Source: Tubulanus polymorphus (lineage: Eukaryota; Nemertea; Palaeonemertea; Tubulaniformes; Tubulanidae). Taken from it: a DNA stretch of 64,000 bases. Numbering within the stretch: position 1 is the first letter of the stretch; each line of letters opens with the position of its first letter. Position numbers and translations under genes: made by a program. The stretch is from positions 27,174,650 to 27,238,649 of the forward strand of contig NC_134026.1 of NCBI RefSeq assembly GCF_964204645.1, read 5' to 3'. The notes beneath the pieces are model-generated. The model searched no databases and was not told the DNA's origin. It saw only the letters and a list, made by a program, of their open reading frames with translations. Of the stretch, positions 1 through 11,600 are shown in pieces.

Positions 1-1274
1 AGGTGGCACCTGAAATGAGGGATCCTCTACTGAAACATGTTCATTCGTTAGCCCCTAATCAGGTTAGTTACTTCAGCTTGCCTTTCATTCAAATAAAACA
101 ATCTCCATTTGTATTCTCTAAATACAAGACAGGAATCTGTATTCTGTACTGTCAACTATATTTCAGCGTGCTCATATACCACCCGGGGTGATGTCTGTAC
201 TAGAAACCAAAAACGTCCTACCACAGCCACCAGGAACAGAACCTAATTCTGAAGAAATTAAAGCTGCGCATGTTCCTTTAAAAACTATCACAACAATCAC
301 TAACGTTCCTACTACACCACCAGCACCTGGTAATAAATCAACTCCGAAGACCCCTACTACTCCAGGAGCTCTGGTGATGGAGATATCAATGACTCCTAAA
401 ATTGAAGAAAAAAAATTGAAGGAAAAAGAACCATCTGATACACCACAACCTGAAATAAAAGATGAACCTGTTATTCCTCAAGCTGACCCTAAGAAAGAAG
501 ATGAAACTGAAATGATGGATACTTCTGAATCAGTTAGCCAAGTTGCTGTAAATCTTGAAAGCTCACAAACTGATGATTTAATTCCTGATAGAACACAGTC
601 TGATGTAAATCTTGATAGTTCACAATCAAAAGTTGTGAATCTTGATAGTTCACAATCGGAAGTTGTGAATCTTGATAGTTCACAATCGGAAGTTGTGAAC
701 CTTGATAGTTCACAATCGGAAGTTGTGAATCTTGATGGTTCACAATCCGAAGTCGTGAATCTTGATAGTTCACAATCAGAAGCCTTGAATCTTGATAGTT
801 CGCAATCAGAAGTTGTGAATCTAGATAGTTCGCAATCAGAAGTTGAGAATCTTGATAGTTCACAAACTGAAGCGAATCTTGAGAGTTCACAATTGGAAGT
901 TATGAATCTTGATAATTCACAAACTGACATCGTGAATCTTGATAGTTCACAATCTGAAGTTGAGGCATCTGAAAAATCATTGGCATTATCTAGCCAAGAA
1001 GAACCGCCAGTAAGTCAGATACAGTGTGATGATAGAATGGATTGTCTTGTATTGTATGAAGATTACTGATGTATTGATCGATCATTGTTACTTATTTCAG
1101 AGTGCTGCAGAAGATGGAGAAATAGTAGACGAGGCTACTCCTGTCAAGAGTGAAGCAGTAGTCGAGAAAGTAGTACCGACACAAAGACCAAGAAGAGGCA
1201 GGAAACCCAAAGCCGAAACTACAAAAACGGACCCCGCTCCCGTGACTCGGAGAAGTACCCGAACAAAAAAATAA
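1..1274 (+). CDS. SYMPK: Symplekin, C-terminal part (gene starts before the window)
   Basis: Symplekin is the scaffold of the nuclear cleavage/polyadenylation machinery and the histone pre-mRNA 3'-end complex. Three terminal coding exons are visible: 1-62, 167-1009 and 1101-1274 (stop TAA 1272-1274). Phases are continuous (phase 0 at both junctions) and the sites are GT..AG. The identification rests on the segment spanning the first junction, MRDPLLKHVHSLAPNQ then RAHIPPGVMSVLE, which matches the end of the conserved symplekin C-terminal domain (PLLAHVRSFTPHQ..HIPNSIM in human). After it comes an acidic, disordered tail of about 340 residues. The tail holds a 10-residue tandem repeat (608-964) and ends in a basic nuclear-type tail (RRGRKPKAE and RRSTRTKK). 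The repeat is not in vertebrate symplekin as I recall it. The upstream exons lie outside the window. Confidence 0.88.
608..964 (+). repeat. Coding minisatellite, 12 units of about 30 bp
   Basis: Inside the second visible symplekin exon. Twelve tandem units encode variants of NLDSSQSEVV; one unit is 9 residues and the rest 10, so the reading frame is kept. A degenerate unit (NLESSQTDD) precedes the array at about 548. Each unit has one SQ dipeptide, flanked by D and mostly E. Central units are nearly identical in DNA and the outer ones more diverged, the usual pattern of slippage or unequal-exchange growth. The open frames on the minus strand here are shadows of the repeat. Confidence 0.95.
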
Positions 1275-1332
1275 ATACGTCTGCGAAATTTATCATTCAT
1301 TGTAAATTAGTCAAAATTTGTAAAAGTTGTGA

Positions 1333-1338
1333 AATAAA
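1333..1338 (+). terminator. Poly(A) signal of symplekin
   Basis: AATAAA lies 59 bases after the symplekin stop codon, in an AT-rich 3' UTR. It is the first canonical hexamer downstream. Confidence 0.6.
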
Positions 1339-2111
1339 TGTAAATACATGTCGAGTATATGATGCATTACTTTAAAGTTTAGTTCACCTCTTATCATTGT
1401 CATTAAGGATAATCCAGCGGGCTGCTGAATGATCTTGATGCAGGCATTGATTTGGTCTCCCAGGCTTCAATTGTCCTAGATTTTCAACCGAACATGTACT
1501 ACTAAGAACATCTGAGGGGTGCCCCATGGGTCCATGCAGCAGATTGAAACTACTTTAATGCAAGTTCACAACAAATAGTTGTAATTATACTTATACCATA
1601 TGCATTTATTACATTATCATTTATATCACAAATAAACAATTATAATATCCATTATTATAAACCAACATATGTAGGCTAGACTCACAGAATCAAAAATTAG
1701 TATTTTCAATGAATTGAAAATGCCATTACTACATTTATTAACTACAAATAAGTTATATAATCATTCACAACTGACAAATAAAAGTTAGAATATTACTCAA
1801 GACATTCTAAATTTTGTGAAAAATATTTGTTGATGCCCAAATAATCTCTGGGCACGAATTGATACATTACTGGTGGTTGAACAAAGAACAAGAAACGTTT
1901 TTTCAGCAATACGCATTAACTGAACTGAATGAAGTAATTGATGACAAGATATCTCGTATAAATGCATTTTCAGTAAGTAATGAAATCAAAACTACACAGA
2001 TACCTGGTAGCCAAAAGACTAGCCAACATATATAAATGCAAACTACTATAGTATGACTTTATGAAGAATGAGTACATCTAAAGCCAAAGTGACTGATCTC
2101 TGAACAAAATG
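1339..2111. other. Convergent 3' UTR region of symplekin (+) and Raver (-)
   Basis: No coding exon seen. On the minus strand AATAAA signals (plus-strand TTTATT) at 1734-1739 and 1605-1610 are candidate ends for the Raver mRNA. The rest is AT-rich single-copy-looking sequence. Confidence 0.5.
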
Positions 2112-5100
2112 CTACAATATACGTTTTCGTTTGTAGGAATCGGCGTAATGGCCGCCGATACCCTGCGAATGCTGACCAATATAATCTCCATCTGGACTTG
2201 GTTCAGGATTTGGGAGAAAGTGACTCGAGTCTCGTTTCAGTCCTTGAGGTGTGCCCGGTAAATGAGGCTGCAGAAAACAGATTTATAGTATAAACGATTA
2301 TTAGGGTTTGAATGTGTGCGCATTGTGTACGTGTATTAAAATATTGGAATTAAAATCTTACCAAAGACAATGCCGCTTGTTGCTGTGCACCAGCATTGAA
2401 TGCTTGTGCAAGTAAGTTCTGAATACTCGCTGTATCCATCTAAAATATCAAAGCCGTATTTAAGATTACTTGAAGTGATCAATTCAAAACATTGCTCAAA
2501 ATATAAACTCTTTTATTCAAGAACTCTAAAACTTTGGCTGAATTATTGTGGGATTTCACTTGTATGTGCAAGAATATTCTGAGTTACCTGAGGTGGTGAA
2601 CATGGTCCATTTAAATTACCAGCTGGTCCTTTCACTCTTGGCTGCTGCAAAAAAGAACAAAATCGTGATGAATGATTGAATATTATTAAGGGTTAAACCA
2701 CGCGAATCCTTGATCTTCATCCAACATTCACTGTAAATAAAACAGTCCACTAAAAATGCCACATTCACACCAACTCACAAACGAAAATCATCAAAATTAA
2801 AAATCATTTCCACTTCTCATGAAACTCTTGATCAGCACTAATCAATAAACACAGGAAAGAAATCTGCCTTTTTCAGCATCAATACCATCTGCGTTACATC
2901 TGTTAATCATTCCACGTGGATATAATACAGGAACGGCAATATCCAAGGAAATACAAATACACTCATACAAATGAAAGCCAGCATCAATTTCTTGCTACAT
3001 ACTTTGTACTAACTAACATCTAATAATTCTATTCATAGATCCTTTTGCACAGAATGTACATGTATATGTAGCAAGATTAATTTGGTGAAGAAGAGAATTC
3101 ATTTTGAACTCTTTAAGTACAACACATTGGTTTCACAATCACGAACTGTTCACGAATTTGAATCCGTAGCATACAGGCGCATATATATACCAACTCTGTG
3201 CTGAAACTTATAAGGCTAATTAATATATATTTCATCTGAATCAGTCAACTCCACATTTTCTATCCTACAATCTGCGTGTACACAAAATGTACACGATTAT
3301 CTCTGTGAATTACTAGTAACTAGTAAATGACAGTGCAGTAAGACCCATCCTTCTTCACTTATCTTGCGATTTCTAAAATATTATGTATCTGCACCACTCA
3401 ATTCTCATTCTCACAGCAGTGATCATGTATAATTTGTATTACGGTACGTGATTAGCTTATGACTATCAGTCAGTAATATACCGACGTGTTTTGAATACAT
3501 TTTACCAACGTGTCAATGGGTTGTGACACAAGTATAACGTCGCCCGAACACGCTCCATGTAGTCAATAATCACCGCTGGAAAAGTATACAATATTCATTA
3601 TAAAACATCTCACGGAAAATGTACAAATATTATTGATGCCTGATTGCGTACACCTTAATGATGCACATAGTCGGACATTATTTGTAAGATCAGATTTCCC
3701 AAACTGCAACATTTTATCTGAAAACAGAAGCATTAAGAAACCGGAAATCATTTAATAAACCTTCATATCTTTACATCCTTCATATATCATAAACTGGTAC
3801 AAAATACGGATTTTTAAGTAATAAAAGGATCATAATCATTCATTAGCATTTGTACAAAATATCAAATATTACCTGTGCATTCGGCTGTGAGAAGGTATTG
3901 TACTGGTTATAACACTGAGACAAATAATCATTATATGCCTGCAAGAAATATTTCATATATCACTACAAAGTGAATACAGTAAATTGATGATCTGAGTTTT
4001 TTGTACAGTACGCATATATTTTACTACTTACGTTGTAATAACCTATGAAATCATAGCCCCCAGGAGAAAGTGGCTGTTGTTGGTGTGACTGATAATCACC
4101 ATACATCCCTCCTACATTAGGACTATGCTGTTAAAATGAAAAGATGGAAAAATCACGATGAATATCTTTTGTGGAAGAATTGAGAAAATAAATGGCACTG
4201 TAATCTAACCTGGGCATGAGGTGGATGAGTATTCCATCTGGTCAATTCATATCCCAGTTCAGAATGTGGAGGCCCTTCAGATGATGACAAACTTTCCCAG
4301 GCTTCGTACTGTTCTGACTGTACTGAATTCCAGTTATCATGCAACTTCTGACTCCACTGATAACGACTTCTACGAGTATTGTTATTGATATTGTTATTAT
4401 TCGGGCGAGAGTTCGGATGCGGCCGATCTTGCGAGCGATCCCAGGAATGACTACTGTCACGCGACTGAGAGCTACTTCTCGAGACTGACCGCGAGCGGGA
4501 GTTTGGTGGAGGCATCTGTGGGCCAGGTGGCGGTGGAGGTGGCATCGAAGTTACGCCTACTGGATTATTCATACTAGTCGGTGAAACATTTCCTGATGGC
4601 GGATTCTGGGCCAAATTCGTAATAGTATTCATTACATTTCCAAGTAAAGCTTGCAGAAAAGACTGAACCTGTTGTTGCTGGTTGGCGGCTGTCCCTCCAA
4701 CGGTGGAGTAGTTACCAGTCGGTGTATTTGGTCTTTGCATTTGATTCATAGCTGGTCCTGGTTTGCGATTATTGTAATTAGTAAAGTTCACATTCGAATT
4801 AGGCATCTGATTTGGATGAATGGCTCTATTTCCAGGTAAATTTGATGGAGTAGGATTCATTGTACCAGCCAGAGCTCCGATGATTGAAGCTAGGGAATTG
4901 TTTGGTTGATTGGGAGGAATAACAGAAGGCTGAGGAGGTGGGGCCATTTCTGTTGACATGTTCATCAGTAATGCCTGCAGTGGATTTCCACTGTTAGATG
5001 GTTTATTACTCGTTGGTTGATTTCGATTCGTAGGTGTTTGCTGCTGCTGTTGTTGTTGTTGTTGTTGAAGTTGTTGAATGATGTTCTGTAAAAAGGCATT

Positions 5101-7699
5101 GGTCTGAAACATGACAGGGTTTCCGAGTATCGATTGCTGTTGATTGCCCTGAAATGATGGATCAAAACAACTGAATAGTAGTTCATTTATATTCAATCCA
5201 TTCTCAATGCTCTCTATTTTAAGAATTACTCACCAGGTTTGTTTTGTTATCATTTGCCGCCTGTTGTTGGAGTATATTTTGGAGGTTTTGGAGACCAAAC
5301 ATAAGCTAAAATAAAAACTAGATATAAGTTATAAAAGTCATTTTAAAACAATTATCACCTACAGAAATGGATCTGTTTACCTGTTGCTGTTGAGGATTAT
5401 TTTGCATCGATGCCACTAATAGAGATATAGCTTGTTGCATCATTGGATTAGATGATACTTGTGTATTTGGTGGTGGACCCAGAAGACCAGCAACGGGACC
5501 TATTGGTATATATACATTTTTTTAGTTTAGAAACACTTACTATGTATTCATATACAAGACTATTACTCTAGTAACTCAAGTATCTCTACCTGATTGAGGT
5601 ATTGGTCCACCTCCATTCTTTAAGAGGGTCTGAACATTGTACTGTATTACTTGAAGTTGATGAAAAAGGTTCTTCAAACCTAGAAATGAATTAGAAATCA
5701 ATTATGATCAAAGATATGAAATAAGCTAACGCTAATGACGATCAATAGTTTTAAACGAATCTAAATACCTTGAGCCTGATTTGTGTTAGGCATTTGTGGA
5801 CTGGGTAAAATTCCAGTTTGAAACAGTTCTGGAGAATTGGTGTTCTGAAAGTGCACAATACTGGGTAAGTAAAATTTCATCAAAAATTGAAATCACTTCA
5901 TCATCTCATCATTTGTCATTAGTTACCAAGGCATTGACAAGTCTGCTACAGATCTCCATTGCACTTTCACCAGGTATACAAAATGTAGCACGAATTTTTG
6001 AATCTTCAATATAGGTGCCATTCAGATCAGACTGGCATTTCTCAGCAGTCGAGTGGTCATTGAACTCAACAATGGCAAATCCGAGAGCGCGACCATCTTT
6101 CATCGCAATCTGCAAATATTTACCGGTTAGAGAAACTGTTTCAGACATAGTGGTCACTTTCTGCAAATTTACAAATTCCCTGATTTTTCTCCATGTTATA
6201 ACACAAAATTCCATGAGTAAATCTGAGAAATTTCTTGGTTTAAAATATAATGTTACAATCTATTTATTTTTGATGAATCACGTATATTGATAAAAAAATG
6301 CATGGTCAATTACATATCCAAATTCCCTGAGTTTTCTAGGTTTTTTTGTGAAAATTCCCTCATTTTTTTAACAGATTCTTCTGATTCTCCGAGTTTTCTA
6401 GGTTTTCCAGGTTATTAGCCATTCGGTCAGAAGACTCTGCCTCGTTTGTCCAGAAAGATTAGAATTGAGGAGGCTACTATAAATGGAACAGAAAAAGAAA
6501 CATTTTACCTGACAGTATAGCGGTTCACCGTGTTGACTGCACATGTTACGGAAGTCCTCATTATTGCTGTAACCTATTGGAAGGTGTTCAACAAACAGAC
6601 ATGTTGAATGTAACTGAGGCAGTGATATCAAATCCGGTAGAACAAAATCGCAGTGTATAACATTTCCTTGTACGCGTTTTCCGTCGATCTGTAAGCGAGC
6701 TGTATTTGTATGATCGCGATTGTGTGTGTATTGTACAAAACCATATCCTTTACTGATACCTACAACATACAGAAACAAACTGTATAATATCATCGGAAAG
6801 CTGAGAACTAATAAGAAACTGAATACGCTTGAACTACAGAGAAACTGACCCATTTCTTCAGACCGCATCAGAAAACATTTCTCTATATTTCCGTAAGGCA
6901 TCACCAACTGACGAAATTCTTGGTCTTTCATTTCTAAAGGAAGATGAGCGACGCAGAGCAACGTTTCATTTGGATTCACACAGACATCGACTTCTGTACC
7001 CAATAATTTCTTATGATTCAAAACATTAGCAGATTCTTCGGCATCTTCGCCATTTTTCAGAGTAACGTAGGCTGAAAGGTTTTCAGAAAATACAATCATT
7101 ATCAACATTAAGACCGATTCATTTACGTTGATTCAGGTTTAAATTTCGCAAATTACCAGTTCTAGCTTTTCGACTAATGCTTATATTCGCGACGCTGTAG
7201 CCACCCATAAATCCTTTGACCTCCTAAAAAAAGATTATTCATGCATTCACGAGAACAACATATGCACAGTGAGTATTAGGGTGCTTTTAACTAAACTTAC
7301 CTCATATGTACAGGGAGGAATATTCCGTATGACAATTTTGCGCTGTTGATAGAATTCTTTTTTCATCTGTCCCCACAAATAATCTGTGCAAAGCAAAAAT
7401 AAGTCGATAATGCAAATGCAAGTGATAATTCATAAGCTAGCCTGTCATCACTCATGAGGTACCGGCCAACCTGATTCTGAACTTCGTTGGTTTGTTTCCT
7501 CTTTATTTTCTTCGTGTTGCGAGGATTCTTCGGATGAGTTAGTAGATTCAACGCGAGTTAAATGAATATCGGTTTGTTCTACTTTTGCCTTGGGCCCAAC
7601 TTTTTTGTCTTCCGAGGCCGAGGGTGGAATATTTTTCATGTTGTAAATAGTGGCATTGCTTTCCACCAAACTTTCATCGGTATTCTCAACAACTGACAT
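2112..7699 (-). CDS. RAVER1: Ribonucleoprotein PTB-binding protein (Raver), complete
   Basis: Raver is a nuclear RNA-binding co-repressor that bridges PTB, vinculin and alpha-actinin. Sixteen exons, 5' to 3': 7699-7471, 7383-7301, 7223-7157, 7071-6850, 6759-6509, 6160-5927, 5844-5769, 5679-5590, 5499-5381, 5305-5234, 5148-4210, 4127-4032, 3938-3873, 2644-2588, 2439-2362, 2267-2112. Phases agree throughout and give 944 residues. Three RRMs lie at about residues 90-165, 165-245 and 255-345 (RNP1-like [22 protein letters not shown]), followed by a long Q/N/P-rich region with a short polyglutamine run (about 5040-5080) and an RS/SR-like patch. The last exon encodes [20 protein letters not shown], almost the vertebrate RAVER1 C-terminus with its basic nuclear signal. 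The start is the ATG at 7697-7699; an in-frame TTG upstream is not needed. Vertebrates have two Ravers; this looks like the single ancestral gene. Confidence 0.92.
2642..2647 (-). promoter_or_regulatory. Tandem NAGNAG acceptor at Raver exon 14
   Basis: Read on the minus strand the acceptor is TTGCAGCAG. Either CAG can be used, adding or dropping one glutamine without changing frame. Tandem acceptors of this kind are often spliced both ways. Confidence 0.5.
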
Positions 7700-8620
7700 T
7701 TTCAATAATTCTGAAAAGTAATAGAATAAGGGTACTTATAGGATAGATACGACCTAAAACGAGCAATAAAATTTGACGATCTGTTGATTGAATTGGTTTT
7801 AAATTTATATTTCTTATTATCATGTACCGTTTTACAGACGATTTCTTCCAATGATGATCTGATTATTCAATCATTCGGAGTTCAATTTCATATTCTTCTT
7901 ATCGGAGAAACTTCGTTAGTTCAAGTACTCAGGGGAATTTTACGAAAACGCGTATTTTTATAACTAATTTTCATAATTTTTCCGGAATTCTCGAGAATAC
8001 CGAGACGCGAAGCACTTCCCATCTATTGCGGAGAATGGCACGAGAGGTTTCAACGCCATTGCGGTCAGTCTATCACTTGTCAGTGTCATGAATGCTTCTC
8101 TACTACGTCGGAATGGACCTTATTAAACACTCTGGTGCTTATATTAGGAGCTGTGTTAATAAAAATGATGCGGCGGCCTAGAGAATTATTTTTTGTGTAA
8201 GTTTAAGTTTCATTGCAGCAGGATATTGCTTTATACTTAGATTGTAAACTTAAGTAAAGAAGTCTCTAGCCCTCTGGCCTCTCTCTGACTCTACGACTCT
8301 CCACACTACTGTCTTCTTCAATTCAGCGTTCTTGAGAAGAAAAAACAGAAGTAACAACTCTACGTTATTCTGTTTTTATTGCCTATAAGGCGGCCCTGAT
8401 CATGATAGGCCTAATAATTTCAGCTTAATTACACTGACACTTAGGCTATAGTTTTTGAAAAACTACTCGTTGAAAATTATTTTTTCGTTGTTGCAATTAT
8501 CTAGATAAATCCATCCCCGAAGTAAGGACATAGTCTAGGCCTATATTTATTTTACGAATGAGTTCTTTCTGATTGATTTATGTCTGTTATTAAATCACAG
8601 GTCAATAATGCGCTGATGTT
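7700..8620. promoter_or_regulatory. Head-to-head intergenic region between Raver and TESK
   Basis: The two start codons are 921 bp apart and point away from each other, so this stretch must hold both promoters and 5' UTRs, or act as one bidirectional promoter. The part around 7980-8100 is richer in CG dinucleotides than its surroundings. No TATA box or coding exon was recognised. Untranslated first exons may lie inside. Confidence 0.5.
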
Positions 8621-11600
8621 ATGACAAAATTATCCGACATGGATTCCTCAAATGCGGGGATAGAAGGGCTTATGAGAAATGAACAGCGTCAAGAGATGCA
8701 GGAAACAAGCCCGACGCTTCCGAGATCAGTGGCTGCTACTGGCTCGTCCTCTTCATGTCAAGCTCTGAAACATGCAGTGTCAACATTAAACCGTTTAGAC
8801 GACTTTGCTTGTGAACTGATTGGTACAGGATTCTTCAGTGAAGTTTTCAAGGTAAATTTCACTTTGTTTCATATTTAGAGTTGATTCTGTGTGTCTTGAT
8901 TCTGTAGAATTTATTTCAATTTTTTTTGATTTCGCTTCTATCGACTTGATCAAAGAGAGTGAATTGAATCCAGTCTAAACCACAGCCTACTTAGGCTTAC
9001 TACTATGTCACCAAGGATAGGTAACACTGGATTAGGGCGCTTGATATCCTATTGGCCTGAATTACATCATAATACGCGATTTATTTTTGACTACAGAGTT
9101 AAAGACTAGCCTAATAGTTTATTTTCATTTATATAATTCTTTGCTGAGTTGGGAACACCAGTTGATCAATTGTTGAATCCTTATTTAAAATCATAAGATT
9201 CTTGAATTTTCTAGATTTAGGCTAACCTTTAGACTATAAATGTGTCTGAATCCAGATTATCGTGAAACTGTACAGGTATTTGAGTTGTCTACACCTGAGT
9301 GTGGTGTGTAGGCTGACTACCTCACGCATATAAACCCACACAGCGTCTATATTAATATATATCCATGTTTCCACTACTCTGGCTTCCAGCCGAAGATTCA
9401 CTGTTTGTGTTTCAAGCACTCAGGTACTGAACGCTACTACTGAGATATACATGATGAAGTCTACTGTCTTGTCGGTTAACCATCTATATTTTTCATAAAA
9501 ATATTTGCCTAGGCTGCTGAGATTTTATAATGATAAATAGAAGCTTATAGTCTATGTTATTATAGGTGTTTTCACTACCGCTAGTATGAACACATTGATT
9601 AGCTCTGTAGCAAATTTTCATTCAAGTCTAGTATGAGCTAGGAAAAAGCATTTATTGCCGCCGAGGAGTTCAATTCAAACAAACCCCATTTGACAAGAAG
9701 CGCCTTGAGGTCTTTTTTGAATAGCGCGGATGACTGCTTTTTTGCAGACACATTTCCGAGGGAGGAGGGACAAAAATTTGATAACCTATTTTTTGCCTAT
9801 ACCACCAGACAGAATATCTCAGAATATGGAAAAAATAGAGATAAAAATGTGATGTATATTTATCAAACATAGGCCTGTTTTATGTATAAAATAAGCTGTG
9901 ATTGATCAGAATTGTCCGCAAGTTACAAACTCCTTTCCTGAGTCAATCGATATCTGGCACATTGGCCTCACAGTCAAATATTTCTTCAACCTCTTGAAAT
10001 TGGATGACTGATTTTAACAGGCAAATTTCCAGGGAATGAGGGAATTATTTTTATTGATTCCATCAGCAAATCCCTCTTTTGAAATAAACTACACCTAAAT
10101 TTGTGTCAGTAAATAATGATCATCATGGCTAGTGATATAACCATCTTACATAAAATCAAATGGATTTTACGTTTATCTATGTCTCTTACTGATTAATCTG
10201 GACATTGGACAACTACACTATATGATAGAATCTCACAATATAAAAGAAACGTCCACTAGCTCGAGGAAAACTCGAGGAAACTCTTCGACTTGGTTTTCTT
10301 TGATGTCGTGAGATTCTATTGTAAAGTGTTATAACACAGAGTCGTGTTTCATCAAGATTAGTGGACTTACATTTTGAGGTTTAAATCTCATTGTTCCCAC
10401 CAATAGTTTAAAATTGATTGAAATTATTTCGATAAATCATTTCATTTTGATAATTTCACATCATCTGTTGTTGGATGAGTGATCGCGCACTTATTCTAGG
10501 ATTATAGAGATTCACTCTTTCCGAGGTTTACCACCGTTTGGTTTAGTTAATCTCTGTTGCATGCATAGTAACGGATTTCCGGTATCTATTGATTCGTTTG
10601 TCACGAACGGCATTTTTGAAATTGATAATTTTAGGTCACGCATCGCATCACGAACAAAGTCATGGTGCTGAAGATGAATAAAAGTGTGAGCAATCGGCCG
10701 AACATGTTGCGAGAAGTGCAGTTAATGAATCGTCTTTCTCACCCAAATATTCTTAGGTATGTAATCAAAAAGAAAAGAAAAATAGTAGAACCATGAGATA
10801 CCGCAGGGAAGCCACTGACCTCGACAACATGGAAAACTCAGGCAATTTGACCAATTTTAATGCCAAAAACTGGAAAATTCAGGGAATATTCGGATGCCAT
10901 TGATTTACCATGCGTTTGTTTTGTCAATAGGCTGATGTGATTCGGGAATGAATCGTAGCATTTCAAGCCAAGAAATAGCTCTATATTCATCGGGGAAATT
11001 TTGCGTTAAACATGAAAACCTAGGGAATTTATAAATGGTTGGAAAGTGGCTACCCTGGATGGGACTGTTCTCCATACTTGATTCTCGCCTAATTCGCTGC
11101 AAATCTATATTGGTCGATATTATAACCCGGGTATCCCAGTAATTGATATTTGCTCTCCCGAGGGAATTGTGATATCTGTCATTTTGTTAATAATTTATTG
11201 AATTGTTGCCCTGAATTCATCTACCGCCTTTACGAGATGAGATTCCAAAGTCAAAGTGATTAATATTTTGGGAAAATTCTTCAGATTTTATTTTCGGGTA
11301 TATGTCCGATTGAAAACGTTTTGATATTTGAAGTCATAGACGTTTTTTCATACGAAATAGACATGATATGAAAAATTAATTCACAATTAGGCCCTACCAA
11401 GCGTTGAATATGATATCGTGACACGTAGTCGTTTGTTTTCAGGTGAGTTGTTCGGTATTGATTTCCCTTGATATTACAGTTTTAATATGGTTAATTGATT
11501 TGTATTGCAGGTTTAAGGGTGTTTGCGTTCACGAAGGACAGCTTCATGCATTGACAGAGGTATGCCCCGCGTGTAGTGTAGATATACTTCATTTTCTAAA

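Noticed and set aside
478-930. Long minus-strand ORFs of 118-150 codons over the symplekin repeat
   Set aside because: They are the antisense readings of a 30 bp in-frame repeat, which keeps all frames open. They have no independent support.
9690-9872. 60-codon plus-strand ORF in TESK intron 1
   Set aside because: Not needed by the TESK model, wrong phase for neighbouring exons, and no recognisable domain; likely intronic or old repeat.
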